The notes: generated by a model not told the origin, from the sequence alone. Counted from the first letter of the stretch, positions 8,593-17,541 are shown. The stretch: 64,000 bases of DNA from JAJVHZ01 sp041395385 (GCA_041395385.1 JAWLAN010000007.1:124001-188000), one strand, 5' to 3'. Translations and numbers: made by a program.

Positions 8593-9969
8593 TCAGTGCG
8601 CCGGCCGGTGACGGCGATCGACTTCGGCGATGGCAGCCTCGAGGATGTCCAGCCCCTGGGCGAACAGATCGCGCGGGATGTTCAGCGGCGGCTGTATGCG
8701 CACGAACCACGAGATGTGATCGTGGATGTAATAGAGGCCGTTGCGGATGGCCAGCGCATGCACGTCGGCGGCGGCCTTGTGGTTCTTGCCGCGGGTGCCC
8801 CGGTCGGTGACGAACTCCACCGCCAGCCAGAGTCCCTTGCCGCGCACTTCGCCGATGATTCCGTACCTCTCCTTCATCTCGCGCAGTCGATCGAGCGCGT
8901 AGGCGCCGAGCTCGTTGGCGTAGTCGAAAAGGCGGTCGCGCTGCAAAATCTCGATCGTCTTGATGGCCGCGGCGCAGGCCGCAGGCTGGCCCGAGTAGGT
9001 ACTGCTGACGAAGGCGTCGGCCCGCTCGGTGATGTCGGAGCGCGCGACCACGGCGGCGATCGGCATCACGCCCCCGGAGATGCCCTTGCCGACGACGATG
9101 AGATCGGGTTCGACGTTCCAGTTCTCGAAGGCCCACATCTTTCCGCAGCGGCCGAAGCCGGAGAGGACCTCGTCGATGCACAGATACCACTCGTGCCGAT
9201 CGCAGAGCTCGCGCAGGCCGGGCAGGAAATCATCCGGCGGCACCGCGATGCCGCCCTCGCCGATCACCGGCTCGACCATGACGCCGGCCACCAGCTCGGC
9301 GGGGACCTCGTGCGCGAGGAGCACCTGCTCGATGTACTCGATGGTTGCGCGTCCCGCGCCGCCGCCGCTGCTCGACTTCAGCGGCGAGCGGTACGGATTG
9401 GGGTAGGGTGCGTAGACGTAGCCCCCCACCAGCGGCATGACGTCGGCGCGCATCTTGGACTCGAGCGTGCCCACGGCCTGGCCGGTGTAGGAAAGCCCGT
9501 GGTACTGGCCGTAGAAGGTGAGCACGATCGGCCGCCCGGAGGCGCGGCGCATGATGCGCAGCGCCGCCTCGTCGGCCTCGGTGCCGGTGGTCAGGAACAC
9601 CACCCGGTCGGTGCGCCTCGGGCAGACCGACAACAGCGCCTCGGCCGCGGCGATACGCTGCGGACTGTTGCCGGCGGCGGTCCAGCAGACCACACCCTGT
9701 TCCTTCAACGCCGCGTTGACGACCTCGAGGATCTCGGCGTTGCAGTTGCCGATGTTGTTGGTGCCCCAGCCGGCGCCGAAATCGATGTAGCGGTTGCCGT
9801 CCACGTCCTCGATGAGCGAGCCCTCGGTGCGGGCAGCGATGAAATACCGGTCCTCCCGATCGCCGTAGGCGCCGTGCGCGAGCACCCTCGTCTCCAGTTC
9901 GGCGAGGCGACGGCTCTCGGGGCCAGGCGGCGTGATGCGGATGAGCTCGACAGTCTTCCCGGATGCCAT
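8593..9969 (-). CDS. class III PLP-dependent aminotransferase
   Basis: 458 residues, typical of class III (ornithine/omega-amino acid) aminotransferases. Seen: DVDGNRYIDFGAGWGTNNIG near the N terminus, TTGTEADEAALRIMRRASG for PLP phosphate binding, YGQYHGLS, the Asp of CIDEVLSGFGR that contacts the pyridine nitrogen, and the Schiff-base Lys in VVGKGISGG. It transfers an amino group from an omega-amine or amino acid to a keto acid. The ATG at 9969 was chosen; the open frame runs far upstream without family-like sequence. It stands alone, divergent from the lipid cassette, so its substrate (4-aminobutyrate, an alkyl amine, or a head-group precursor) cannot be told. Confidence 0.88.
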   Translation of the reverse strand: MASGKTVELIRITPPGPESRRLAELETRVLAHGAYGDREDRYFIAARTEGSLIEDVDGNRYIDFGAGWGTNNIGNCNAEILEVVNAALKEQGVVCWTAAGNSPQRIAAAEALLSVCPRRTDRVVFLTTGTEADEAALRIMRRASGRPIVLTFYGQYHGLSYTGQAVGTLESKMRADVMPLVGGYVYAPYPNPYRSPLKSSSGGGAGRATIEYIEQVLLAHEVPAELVAGVMVEPVIGEGGIAVPPDDFLPGLRELCDRHEWYLCIDEVLSGFGRCGKMWAFENWNVEPDLIVVGKGISGGVMPIAAVVARSDITERADAFVSSTYSGQPAACAAAIKTIEILQRDRLFDYANELGAYALDRLREMKERYGIIGEVRGKGLWLAVEFVTDRGTRGKNHKAAADVHALAIRNGLYYIHDHISWFVRIQPPLNIPRDLFAQGLDILEAAIAEVDRRHRPAH

Positions 9970-10006
9970 GATGCGTGTTCCCTGGTCGTTATCGTTCGCA
10001 GCGGCC

Positions 10007-10012
10007 AGTATA
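10007..10012 (-). promoter_or_regulatory. -10 box for the aminotransferase gene
   Basis: Reading on the minus strand, TATACT lies 37 bases before the start codon and is followed by GGC, like the other ATACTGG sites in this window. No clear -35. Confidence 0.4.
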
Positions 10013-10242
10013 CCCTGCGATCGGCGGCGGACCGCCCGATTCGCGCCGGACGGGCGGCACGCGCGGGCGGCGCGCTGCCGGCTGACCGGGATCAAAGCCA
10101 CTGGCGCGCCGTCATTCATGGTTACAATTGGTGCCGACATCCAATAATCTCCTGGGTTGATGCCCGTCCCGGGGCCCGCATGCCGGGCGGGGAGCGGCGC
10201 GTCGGCGCGCCAGGAAAACATGAGCCCGGATCGTCGAGATAC

Positions 10243-10716
10243 ATGCTGGAACTGCTGCTGCTGATCTTCGTGGCCAACAGCGCCCCCGTCCTTGCCGCGG
10301 ACCTCCTCGGCAGACGCTGGGAGCAGCCCATCGATGCCGGACTGCGCCTGCGAGACGGGCGGCCGTTGCTGGGACGCTCGAAGACCTGGCGGGGCCTGGC
10401 GGCGGCGCTGGTCGCGACCACGGCAGCGGCGGCGCTGCTCGGCCTGCACTGGGGCACGGGCCTGGCCGCCGGCGCGCTGTCCATGTCCGGGGATCTGATC
10501 GCCAGCTTCTGCAAGCGCCGGCTCGGCTATGCCCCCAGCGACCGCGCGCCGATCCTCGACAGCGTCCCGGAATCGCTGCTCCCGGCCCTGGGCCTGCGCA
10601 CGGCATTCGCGCTGGAGTGGCTCGAGGTAGCCGCCGTCGTCGCCTTGTTCGCGATCGCGGTGCGGCTGGTCTCCCCGCTGCTGTACCGGCTGCGTATCCG
10701 CCGCCGCCCGTGGTAA
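10243..10716 (+). CDS. CDP-archaeol-synthase-like membrane cytidylyltransferase (CarS family)
   Basis: 157 residues, several membrane helices. Two motifs of the CarS (PF01864-type) family are visible: LLGRSKTWRG near residue 45 and GDLIASFCKRR followed by ILDSVPESLLP, the equivalent of the acidic metal site. CarS activates archaetidic acid with CTP in archaea, and the fold is that of bacterial CdsA. A bacterial member presumably activates a phosphatidic-acid-like lipid. Next genes are a YbhP-like phosphatase and a CDP-alcohol phosphatidyltransferase, so activation and head-group transfer are encoded together. A TACAAT at 10123-10128 could be its -10. The true lipid substrate is unknown. Confidence 0.8.
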   Translation: MLELLLLIFVANSAPVLAADLLGRRWEQPIDAGLRLRDGRPLLGRSKTWRGLAAALVATTAAAALLGLHWGTGLAAGALSMSGDLIASFCKRRLGYAPSDRAPILDSVPESLLPALGLRTAFALEWLEVAAVVALFAIAVRLVSPLLYRLRIRRRPW

Positions 10717-10756
10717 CGGGCATCACGGCGGCGAATCGCCTTATCGGCAAGCGCGC

Positions 10757-11515
10757 ATGAACACCAGCGACTTCAGCATCATCACCTACAACATGCACAA
10801 GGGATTCAGCGGCGACGGCCGGCGGCTGTTCGTGCTGTACCAGATGCGCGAGGCGCTGGCCGCTGCCGGCGCCGACATCGTCTTCCTGCAGGAGGCGCAG
10901 GGCGAGCATCGCCGGCACGCCGAGCGCATGCAGCAGTGGCCGCAGGCCTCACAGTTCGAATACATCGCCGACACGCTTTGGCCGCATTACGCGTACGGCA
11001 AGAACGCGATCTACGATGACGGCCACCACGGCAATGCCATCCTGAGCAGGTATCCGCTGCTCGCCTGGGAGAACATCGACGTCTCGCCGTACCCGTTTGC
11101 CGCCAGCCGCAGCCTGCTCCACGGCCGCATCCAGATCCCGGAGACGGGCGTGAATCTGCACCTCGTCTGCATCCATTTCGGATTCATCGGTCTGGAGAGG
11201 CGCCCGCAGATCCGCCGGCTCTGCCGGCACGTCGAGGAGCATATCCCGCACGCGGAACCGCTCATACTCGCCGGTGATTTCAACGACTGGTCGGCGCGCG
11301 CCGAGCGGGAGATCAACGCCGAGCTCGGCCTGATCGAGGTCTTTCGCCATTTGCAGGGCCGTTACGCCAGGACCTACCCCGCGTGGGCCCCGACCCTGCC
11401 GATGGACCGGATCTACTGCCGCGGCGTCACGGCCGTGGCCGCCGAGTGCCTGTCGGCGGAGCCCTGGCACGCGCTCTCGGACCACACGCCCCTGCAGGCG
11501 TGGTTCCGCCTGTGA
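10757..11515 (+). CDS. endonuclease/exonuclease/phosphatase family protein, YbhP-like
   Basis: 252 residues, soluble. It has the metal phosphoesterase pattern: ITYNMHKG at the N terminus, FLQEAQGEH with the metal-binding Glu, HLVCIHFGF, LILAGDFNDW with Asp-Asn, and the C-terminal catalytic ALSDHTPLQAWF. Family members cleave DNA, phosphoinositides or sphingomyelin; E. coli ybhP sits beside cardiolipin synthase clsB. Here it lies 40 bases after the CarS-like gene and overlaps the CDP-alcohol phosphatidyltransferase by GTGA, which suggests action on a phospholipid or its head group. The lipid role is inference. Confidence 0.82.
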   Translation: MNTSDFSIITYNMHKGFSGDGRRLFVLYQMREALAAAGADIVFLQEAQGEHRRHAERMQQWPQASQFEYIADTLWPHYAYGKNAIYDDGHHGNAILSRYPLLAWENIDVSPYPFAASRSLLHGRIQIPETGVNLHLVCIHFGFIGLERRPQIRRLCRHVEEHIPHAEPLILAGDFNDWSARAEREINAELGLIEVFRHLQGRYARTYPAWAPTLPMDRIYCRGVTAVAAECLSAEPWHALSDHTPLQAWFRL

Positions 11516-12123
11516 AGCGAGTCGCGAACGACGACGCGCCGCGCTGGTCGCTGGCCAATGCGCTGAGCGGGTTCCGCCTGGTGATCGCCGCGCCGCTCAT
11601 GCTCGTGTTCGCGATCGCCGGGGAGCGCGAGCTATTCCTGTGGATGCTCGTGGCCTCGTTCTTCACCGACTTCATCGACGGCACGGTCGCTCGCCTGAGC
11701 GGCCGGCCGAACCGCTTCGGCGCCATGCTCGATTCCTGGGCCGACGTGACCGCATACGTCTCCATTGCGATCTCGGTCTGGCTGCTGTGGCCGGAGCTGG
11801 TGCGGCGCGAATGGGTGCCGTTCACGGCGATCGTGGCGAGCTTCGTCACGCCCAGCCTCGTCGGACTCGCGAAGTTCGGGCGCTTCACGAGCTACCACAC
11901 CTTGCTGGTCAAGGCGGCCGTGGCCGCGACCGCGGCCGGGCTGCTGCTCCTGCTGTGGGGCGGCCCGGCGTGGCCGTTCCGGCTGGCCGCGGCGCTGGCC
12001 CTGCTCGCGGCGCTGGAGGAGATCGCCATCACCTCGGTGCTCGACGAGCCGCGCTCGAACGTGCGCGGGATATACGCGGTGTGGCATTCCCGGCGCCGCG
12101 GAGGCGGCGCCGGCCATCCCTGA
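11512..12123 (+). CDS. CDP-alcohol phosphatidyltransferase
   Basis: 203 residues, membrane protein. The full signature D-x2-DG-x2-AR-x8-G-x3-D-x3-D is present at residues about 53-78 (FTDFIDGTVAR then GAMLDSWAD). These enzymes swap CMP of a CDP-lipid for an alcohol such as glycerol-3-phosphate, serine or inositol phosphate. The GTG start overlaps the preceding stop (GTGA), giving translational coupling. It is third in the cassette with the CarS-like cytidylyltransferase and the phosphatase. Whether it makes phosphatidylglycerol phosphate or another lipid cannot be read from sequence; it is too unlike PgsA or PssA for me to name it. Confidence 0.87.
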   Translation: MKRVANDDAPRWSLANALSGFRLVIAAPLMLVFAIAGERELFLWMLVASFFTDFIDGTVARLSGRPNRFGAMLDSWADVTAYVSIAISVWLLWPELVRREWVPFTAIVASFVTPSLVGLAKFGRFTSYHTLLVKAAVAATAAGLLLLLWGGPAWPFRLAAALALLAALEEIAITSVLDEPRSNVRGIYAVWHSRRRGGGAGHP

Positions 12124-12141
12124 GAGCGGCGGGGCCGCGCG

Positions 12142-12170
12142 TTCAAACGGCTGCGAGGAGGCGTTATGCT
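12142..12170 (+). promoter_or_regulatory. sigma-70-like promoter before the TIR gene
   Basis: TTCAAA at 12142-12147, a 17-base spacer and TATGCT at 12165-12170. Each box matches consensus at four of six positions. It would start transcription near 12177 and make the TIR gene independent of the lipid cassette. Confidence 0.4.
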
Positions 12171-12205
12171 GTGCGGCACACGGCATCCTCACCGGGGAGC
12201 GTGTG

Positions 12206-13384
12206 GTGGCCGAACGCAGCACATTCCGTTATCGCGCCTTCCTGAGCTACAGCCATCGCGACCGCGAGCTGGGAGATCGGCTGCACAGGGAACTCGAGAG
12301 CTACCGCGTTCCGCGCGCTCTCCAGGGCAAGGCCACGCCCTACGGTCCGGTGCCACGCAAGCTGCGGCCCATCTTCCGGGACCGCTACGATCTCGAGGCC
12401 GGCCATTCATTGCGCGAGCAGCTCATCGAGGCGCTGCAGGGCTCGGAGGCCCTGATCGTCGTGTGCTCGCCGGCCGCGGCCGCCAGTCCGTACGTCAACG
12501 AGGAGATCCGGCTGTTCAAGGCCACGGGCAGGGGTCACCGCGTGTATCCCGTCATCGTCGCGGGCGAACCGGGGGATCCGCGGCGCGAGTGCTTCCCGCC
12601 GAATCTCCTGCGCCGGGTCGGCGCAGACGGCTCGGTCACCGGGGAGCGGGAAGAGCCGATCGCGGCCGACATGCGCGATCACGGCGACGGGGCGGAGCTG
12701 GCGCGGCTAAAGGTGATCGCGGGGCTGCTGGGCGTCGATCTCGACGAGTTGCGGCGGCGCGAGGAGGCCGAACGCCGTCGCCGGCAGCGCGCGCTCGTCG
12801 CGGTCGCCGGCGGCATGACGCTGCTCGCGATCCTCGCGGCCGGCTTCGCGGCCTATTCGCGGGTGCTCAACGTTCGCCTCGAAGAGTCCCTGGCGCGCGA
12901 AACGGCGGCAAGGCAGGAGGCGCAGCGGCGTTACGAGCAGGCGCTGGATTCCACGTTGCGCCTCGTGACGATCGCGGCGACGTATCGCAGCCTGCGAGAC
13001 GGCACGCCGTTTCAGACCTCGCAGGTCGCCGAGAAGGGCGCCAGCGACGAGTTCCAGACGTTCCTGGCGTCATCCGATCATCCCGAGGAGATCTGGCTGC
13101 GGCTGGTGAGGGTGCTGATCGGCTTCCAAGGCGAGCTGCCGCCGGAACTGAGACGCTACCGCCGGGAACTGGAGGAACGGAACATGGCTCTGCAATGGGC
13201 CGAACATGCCGGGGTGATCATGGGCAATCTCCTCCGTCGCGATCCCGATCGGCCCGGGTACAGGGAGCAGTACGAGATCGTGAGAGCGGAGATCGCGCGC
13301 CGGGGCGGACCGCCGCCGGCCCCGGAACGTCCGAACGGCGGCGGCGAGGTGCGCCCGATTCCGAACATGGCGACCGGGCAATGA
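12206..13384 (+). CDS. membrane-anchored TIR domain protein
   Basis: 392 residues. Residues about 5-140 form a TIR domain of the bacterial type: YRAFLSYSHRDRELGDRLHRELESY, then PIFRDRYDLEAG, ALIVVCSPAAAASPYVNEEI and a Trp-less C-terminal part. After a charged stretch (LRRREEAERRRRQR) comes one transmembrane helix (about 200-222), then about 170 residues starting with a coiled, alanine/glutamate-rich segment and ending in a proline-rich tail. In SEFIR/TIR proteins of this layout the C-terminal part is the sensor. TIR domains cleave NAD+ or assemble signalling complexes; roles in phage defence are common but unproven here. GTG 12206 is chosen for its spacing from GGGGAG; GTG 12203 is also possible. 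Confidence 0.8.
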   Translation: MAERSTFRYRAFLSYSHRDRELGDRLHRELESYRVPRALQGKATPYGPVPRKLRPIFRDRYDLEAGHSLREQLIEALQGSEALIVVCSPAAAASPYVNEEIRLFKATGRGHRVYPVIVAGEPGDPRRECFPPNLLRRVGADGSVTGEREEPIAADMRDHGDGAELARLKVIAGLLGVDLDELRRREEAERRRRQRALVAVAGGMTLLAILAAGFAAYSRVLNVRLEESLARETAARQEAQRRYEQALDSTLRLVTIAATYRSLRDGTPFQTSQVAEKGASDEFQTFLASSDHPEEIWLRLVRVLIGFQGELPPELRRYRRELEERNMALQWAEHAGVIMGNLLRRDPDRPGYREQYEIVRAEIARRGGPPPAPERPNGGGEVRPIPNMATGQ

Positions 13385-13515
13385 CGTCCGATCCCCGTTC
13401 GGTCGAGCCTGGGTCGCGCCCGGCCCTGCACGCCGCGCCGGGGTCCGCGGGCCCCGCGGATACTCGCAGCGCGCGGTCCTGGAATCCTGTCGCGCTCGGC
13501 GCCGAACCGGCGTGC

Positions 13516-14166
13516 TCAACCGGTCGCGCCGGATGCAGAGATCCGCTGCGCGCGCCATCGGCAGATCGCGATCTCGATCGCCGCGAACAGGATCAGCGCA
13601 AACCCCAGCCACTCGCCGGTCTCCTCGGCGTAGCGCTTGACGTCATGGACGTGCTGTTCCGGCAGGAACAGACGCAGAAACGGCCGATGGCCGGTCAGTT
13701 GGGCGAACGGACCGGCGACGACGGTGCCGGCCCAGAGCAGGATCAGCACGTAGTGGCCGAGCAGCCATTCCAGACCGCTTCGGAAGCTGCCGCGCCAGCG
13801 CACGGCCAGCGCGATGCCGAGCAGCAGCAGCGGGAACGTGATCGCCTGCCAGCCGCCGCGAGGAAGCAGATCGTCGAGCAATCCGTCCATCTCGCGCGCG
13901 CTGGCCCCCGCCGCCAGCGCGAACAGGAGGACGTGCAGGCCCCGCATCTCCGCATCGGCGCCGGTCAGCGCCAGGAAAATGAGCGCGCTCAACAGCAGCT
14001 CGGCGAAATGGGACCATTCGATGAGACCGCCTTCGCCCAGCACGCCGAAGCCGCCGCGCTCGATGAGGAATCCCAGAGAACCGACGCCAATCCAGATCAG
14101 GACCAGATAGACGCACAAGCGCGCGAGGAGCCAGCGCTTGCCGTTTGGGGTTGTCGGTTCCGGCAT
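13516..14166 (-). CDS. integral membrane protein of unknown function
   Basis: 216 residues with about six hydrophobic helices (near 14-35, 50-70, 78-95, 108-125, 135-155 and 190-205). A short polar loop reads SAREMDGLLDDLLPRGGW, with acidic residues that could line a site, and EQHVHDVKRYAEETGEW precedes the last helix. I do not recognise the family. It starts 78 bases after the PAP2 phosphatase on the same strand and is probably co-transcribed with it. It converges on the TIR gene. Confidence 0.72.
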   Translation of the reverse strand: MPEPTTPNGKRWLLARLCVYLVLIWIGVGSLGFLIERGGFGVLGEGGLIEWSHFAELLLSALIFLALTGADAEMRGLHVLLFALAAGASAREMDGLLDDLLPRGGWQAITFPLLLLGIALAVRWRGSFRSGLEWLLGHYVLILLWAGTVVAGPFAQLTGHRPFLRLFLPEQHVHDVKRYAEETGEWLGFALILFAAIEIAICRWRAQRISASGATG

Positions 14167-14244
14167 ATCACCCGTGTCCTGTACCGCCTGCTTGTGTTGG
14201 AAATCGTTGCCGAGCCGGATCGCTGTCGGCGCGCCCCGGCGCGA

Positions 14245-14961
14245 TCACGACGTCGCCGGCGCCGGCGGCCCCGCCTCGACGTCCGCGGGCGGTGCCTCGG
14301 GCAGCCAACCCATGCGGCGAAACACGGCGTCCACGAGCAAGGCCGTGGCGTAGACGGCGAAAAACGCGAAGACCACGTCGCTCAAAAAGTGCGCCCCCTG
14401 CACCATGCGCATCGACCCGGCGTAGCCGCCGGCGAGCAGTCCCGCCGCCATCCACCAGCGCCGGCGGCGGGGATCGACGAAACCGAAGCTCAGCAGGTAG
14501 AAACCCATCGAGGCATGGCCGCTGACGAACGAGCAGTTCGAATCACAGGCCTGGGAGACGACGAACGCCGGAGTGAACGGCGAGGTGCCGCCGAACTCGG
14601 TGACCTTGTCGGGACGGGCGCGGCCGAACTGATCCTTGAACAGGCCGTTGACCACCAGCCCCGGTCCGAGCGCCAGCACCAGGAAGAGGAACGCGGCCCT
14701 CGGGAGCAGCGGCGCCAGCCCGCGACGGAACAGGAGGAGGCTGAGCACGATGACGACGCACAGCGATCCGACGAGCACGTCGCGCAGTACCTTGACGCCT
14801 TCGTAGGACCAGAGCGCCGGCGCCGCCTTCTTCCAGACGAAGCCGCCGTCCGGCTCGAAGAACAGATCGCTGACGGCGAGATCGATGCCGGGGAACAGCA
14901 GAAACAGCGCGGCCAGCAGCAGGCAGGCCAGAGTCCAGGGGTGTCGACGCAGAAAATGCAT
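14245..14961 (-). CDS. PAP2 family phosphatase (LpxE/PgpB-like)
   Basis: 238 residues, six membrane helices. The three PAP2 motifs are intact: KDQFGRARP (K-x6-RP), SFVSGHASMG (the PSGH equivalent with the catalytic His) and RMVQGAHFLSDV (R-x5-H-x3-D with the nucleophilic His). The active site faces the periplasm. Likely substrates are undecaprenyl diphosphate, phosphatidylglycerol phosphate or lipid A phosphates. The acid residues before motif 2 and the paired Cys in QACDSNCSF are unusual and may form a disulfide. It lies between a lipoprotein and a membrane protein on the same strand, and a lipid synthesis cassette is 2 kb away. Confidence 0.88.
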   Translation of the reverse strand: MHFLRRHPWTLACLLLAALFLLFPGIDLAVSDLFFEPDGGFVWKKAAPALWSYEGVKVLRDVLVGSLCVVIVLSLLLFRRGLAPLLPRAAFLFLVLALGPGLVVNGLFKDQFGRARPDKVTEFGGTSPFTPAFVVSQACDSNCSFVSGHASMGFYLLSFGFVDPRRRRWWMAAGLLAGGYAGSMRMVQGAHFLSDVVFAFFAVYATALLVDAVFRRMGWLPEAPPADVEAGPPAPATS

Positions 14962-15040
14962 GTGGTCTCGCGGCCGTGCCGTGGTCGGGAGGAGAGACCG
15001 GCGTAGTGTATGCGGCTTTGGCGGGGTACTTCAAATCCGG

Positions 15041-15493
15041 CTAGAGGTGCGAGGCGGTATCGACGATGGCGGCCGGCCGATCCTCCTGCAATAGCCGCCC
15101 GACCGCGTGCGCGGCCTGGTCACAGTCCGCGATGGTGCGGGCGAGCTGCCGCTTGAGCGCGAGACCGGGGTCGCGGTCCTCGGCGCGCGCGACGACGACG
15201 GCGTTGAGGGCGTGACAGCTGCGGACCATCTGCTCCTCGGCCGCCGCGAGGGCCGGCGGCATCTCCTCGTAGGCCACGCTGCGGGCGATGAGATCGTTGC
15301 CGACGAGATTCTGATAGCGAAACACCTGCTCGACGTAGCGCTCGAACTCCGCGCGGGTCCGGACCGTGCGCTCCCCCTGCGGCGTGGTCGTCGCGACCGT
15401 GCTGCAGGCCGCCATCAGTCCGAGCCCGACGGCCGCCAGCAGCCTGCCGCTGCCTGCGTTCGAAAGGGCGAACCTGACGGACCCTGTATCCAT
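15041..15493 (-). CDS. hypothetical lipoprotein
   Basis: 150 residues. A hydrophobic stretch with MAAC near residue 30 suits a signal-peptidase-II lipobox, so a membrane-attached lipoprotein is likely. The mature part is mostly helical, charged and Ala-rich (RAEFERYVEQVFRYQNLVGNDL), without a recognised domain. Two further Cys could pair. No convincing ribosome binding site precedes the ATG. It is followed after about 80 bases by the PAP2 gene. Confidence 0.65.
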   Translation of the reverse strand: MDTGSVRFALSNAGSGRLLAAVGLGLMAACSTVATTTPQGERTVRTRAEFERYVEQVFRYQNLVGNDLIARSVAYEEMPPALAAAEEQMVRSCHALNAVVVARAEDRDPGLALKRQLARTIADCDQAAHAVGRLLQEDRPAAIVDTASHL

Positions 15494-16344
15494 ATATTCG
15501 TGAAGAATCCAACAAGCGTGCCAATGGCAACGCTGCCCGCACTGTAGCGATCGCCTCGCGCCGCGTTTGCGACGGTGTGTTCAGTCCTGGAGTCCGCCGG
15601 GGCCGGTCGCGGCCGCCGCGCAGGTCGCGCCGGCAATCAGGGACTGATGAGATTCGCAGACACGTACCGCGCGCAAGGCGCTGATCGTGCGCAGACGCAT
15701 CGCTGCGCTCCCGCGCACGATCCGCGATGGGGTGTCACGCCGTCCCCGCGGGGCTTTCGGTCGTGCGGGCTGCCCGGCCTGAGCTCGAAAACAGGGGCCG
15801 CCGGTTGCGCGCGCCGGTGGTCTGCCACGCCGCGGCAGACCGTCGCCGCGTGCGGCGCCGCATCGCCGGGCGCGTGTGCGGGGCCCGGGGAGGGCGGCTC
15901 ACGCGGCGTCGCGGATTGTTGCTCGCCGACGACGGGGCGATAAATCGGCACGCGGTCCCGGCAACGGCGAGGTCGGGGCGCCGCGCCTGCGCCGGCCCCT
16001 CGCCTCGAAACGCCGCCGCATCTCTCGCATTCGTGCCGGGTCGGGCGAACCGACTATCGCAGCGCGCGCTCGATGTCCTCCTGCGAGGCGCACGCGCGCG
16101 CGTTCGTCTCCGGCGCAATATCGCGATAGCGATGACTGATTCTTGATAGACCCTGTTTTCCGCTGCGTGCTACGGTCGTGCGGTCCGTCGGGGCCGCTGC
16201 ATTGCGGGTGCATGTGCGGTGGTGTGCCGAGAGGGCAATAACGACGACGTCCGGGCCGGCAGCGGGGGTGATAGGCCTCTCCTGCGCGTCGATCAGCTCG
16301 CCGTCGACAGGTGCACTTGGGGGGAAACGCGAAGGGAGGTATGT
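15494..16344. other. gene-free region with hairpins
   Basis: About 850 bases between divergent genes. Open frames exist on both strands but have arginine-rich composition typical of shadow frames in GC-rich DNA. GATCGTGCGC at 15683-15692 pairs perfectly with 15713-15722 around a 20-base loop. TATCGCGATA at 16119-16128 is a 10-base palindrome. The last 200 bases are less GC-rich, as expected for a promoter of the hydrolase gene at 16345, but no clean -35/-10 pair was found. An unrecognised small RNA is possible. Confidence 0.4.
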
Positions 16345-17541
16345 ATGAAAGCCTACAACCGTCATGCCCAGCTGCGAAGCTCATTCAGCGGGAGCGCTCG
16401 CGGCTGGATGTCGATATTGATCGCCATGCTGTTCTGCGTCGCGGCCGCCAACGCGGTTGGCGACCAGCGCTCGAAAAAGGCGCCCTTGGTGATCGCCAAG
16501 CAGGGCAATTTCTTCGTCGGAGGCACGCACAATGCCGACGATCGGATCGTCGGCCAGATGTACGTGGAGTATCAGATCCCGGCCCACCGCAAGCACCGCT
16601 ACCCGATCATATTGATCCACGGCGGCGGGCAGATCGGCGTGGGCTGGAACGAGACGCCGGACGGGCGCGAGGGCTGGGCGCAGTACTTCCTGCGTCGCGG
16701 CTATGCAGTCTACGTCGTCGATCAGGCCGGGCGCGGCCGCTCGCCGTACGATTCGACCATGGGCACGCTCAACAACGCCTCGGCCTCGCTGCGAACCCGC
16801 ACGCTTTGGGCGCAGCAGGAGGCGTTCGACCCGTGGCCGGCGGCGAAATTCCACACCCAGTGGCCGGGCACGGCCGTCAACGGCGATCCGGCCTTCGAGC
16901 AGTTCCTCTCCTCGCAGTCCGACGCGATCGCCAACGCCGCGCTGCAGGAAGAGCTGACCGCCGCCGGACTGGTAGCGCTGCTGGACAAGATCGGGCCCTC
17001 GATCCTCATCCCGCATTCGCAGCCTGGCGCGCCGTGCTGGCTGGTGGCCGATCGGCGCCCGCATCTGGTGAAGGCGCTGGTGCAGATCGAGCCGGGTGGC
17101 CCGCCGGTCTTCCGCGACGGTCCTGCGGCCTTTCCGCTCGGGCCGACCTTCGCGTGGGGCCTGACGCGCCTGCCCATCACCTACGATCCGCCGGTGACCG
17201 ATCGCTCGCAGCTCAGCTTCGAGCGCGTGCCGTTGAGCGGGGATCCGTACGTGACCAGCGTGTGGCTGCAGACCGAGCCGGCACGCAAACTTGTCAATGT
17301 CGCCAAGGTGCCGGTGCTGCTGCTCACGGCGCCCTCGGGCTACAACACCGAGTGGGATCCGGGCACGCACGCCTACCTGGAGCAGGCGGGCGTGAAGCAC
17401 ACGTGGCTGAAGCTGGAGGACATCGGCATCCACGGCAACGGTCACTTCATGTTCATCGAGAAGAACAGCGACAAGATCGCCGGCGTGGTGCTGAAGTGGA
17501 TCGAGCGCCACGTGCGCGGCGACAAGCCGTACAAGCACTAG
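16345..17541 (+). CDS. exported alpha/beta hydrolase, copy 1
   Basis: 398 residues with an N-terminal hydrophobic signal (about 21-39, ending ANA). The hydrolase fold is marked by YPIILIHGGGQIGVGW (oxyanion region), AVYVVDQAGRGRSPYD, the nucleophile Ser225 in ILIPHSQPGAP and, near the C terminus, HGNGHFMFIEKN with the catalytic His. The elbow PHSQ replaces the usual GxSxG. The same pattern occurs in the larger protein at 18539, so the two are paralogues. Likely a periplasmic esterase or lactonase; substrate unknown. GGGAGG at 16334-16339 fits the ATG at 16345. Confidence 0.83.
   Translation: MKAYNRHAQLRSSFSGSARGWMSILIAMLFCVAAANAVGDQRSKKAPLVIAKQGNFFVGGTHNADDRIVGQMYVEYQIPAHRKHRYPIILIHGGGQIGVGWNETPDGREGWAQYFLRRGYAVYVVDQAGRGRSPYDSTMGTLNNASASLRTRTLWAQQEAFDPWPAAKFHTQWPGTAVNGDPAFEQFLSSQSDAIANAALQEELTAAGLVALLDKIGPSILIPHSQPGAPCWLVADRRPHLVKALVQIEPGGPPVFRDGPAAFPLGPTFAWGLTRLPITYDPPVTDRSQLSFERVPLSGDPYVTSVWLQTEPARKLVNVAKVPVLLLTAPSGYNTEWDPGTHAYLEQAGVKHTWLKLEDIGIHGNGHFMFIEKNSDKIAGVVLKWIERHVRGDKPYKH

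Noticed and set aside
12166..15006. Plus-strand frame of 946 codons starting at ATG 12166
   Set aside because: It reads the TIR gene out of frame and then runs antisense through the PAP2 and membrane-protein genes.
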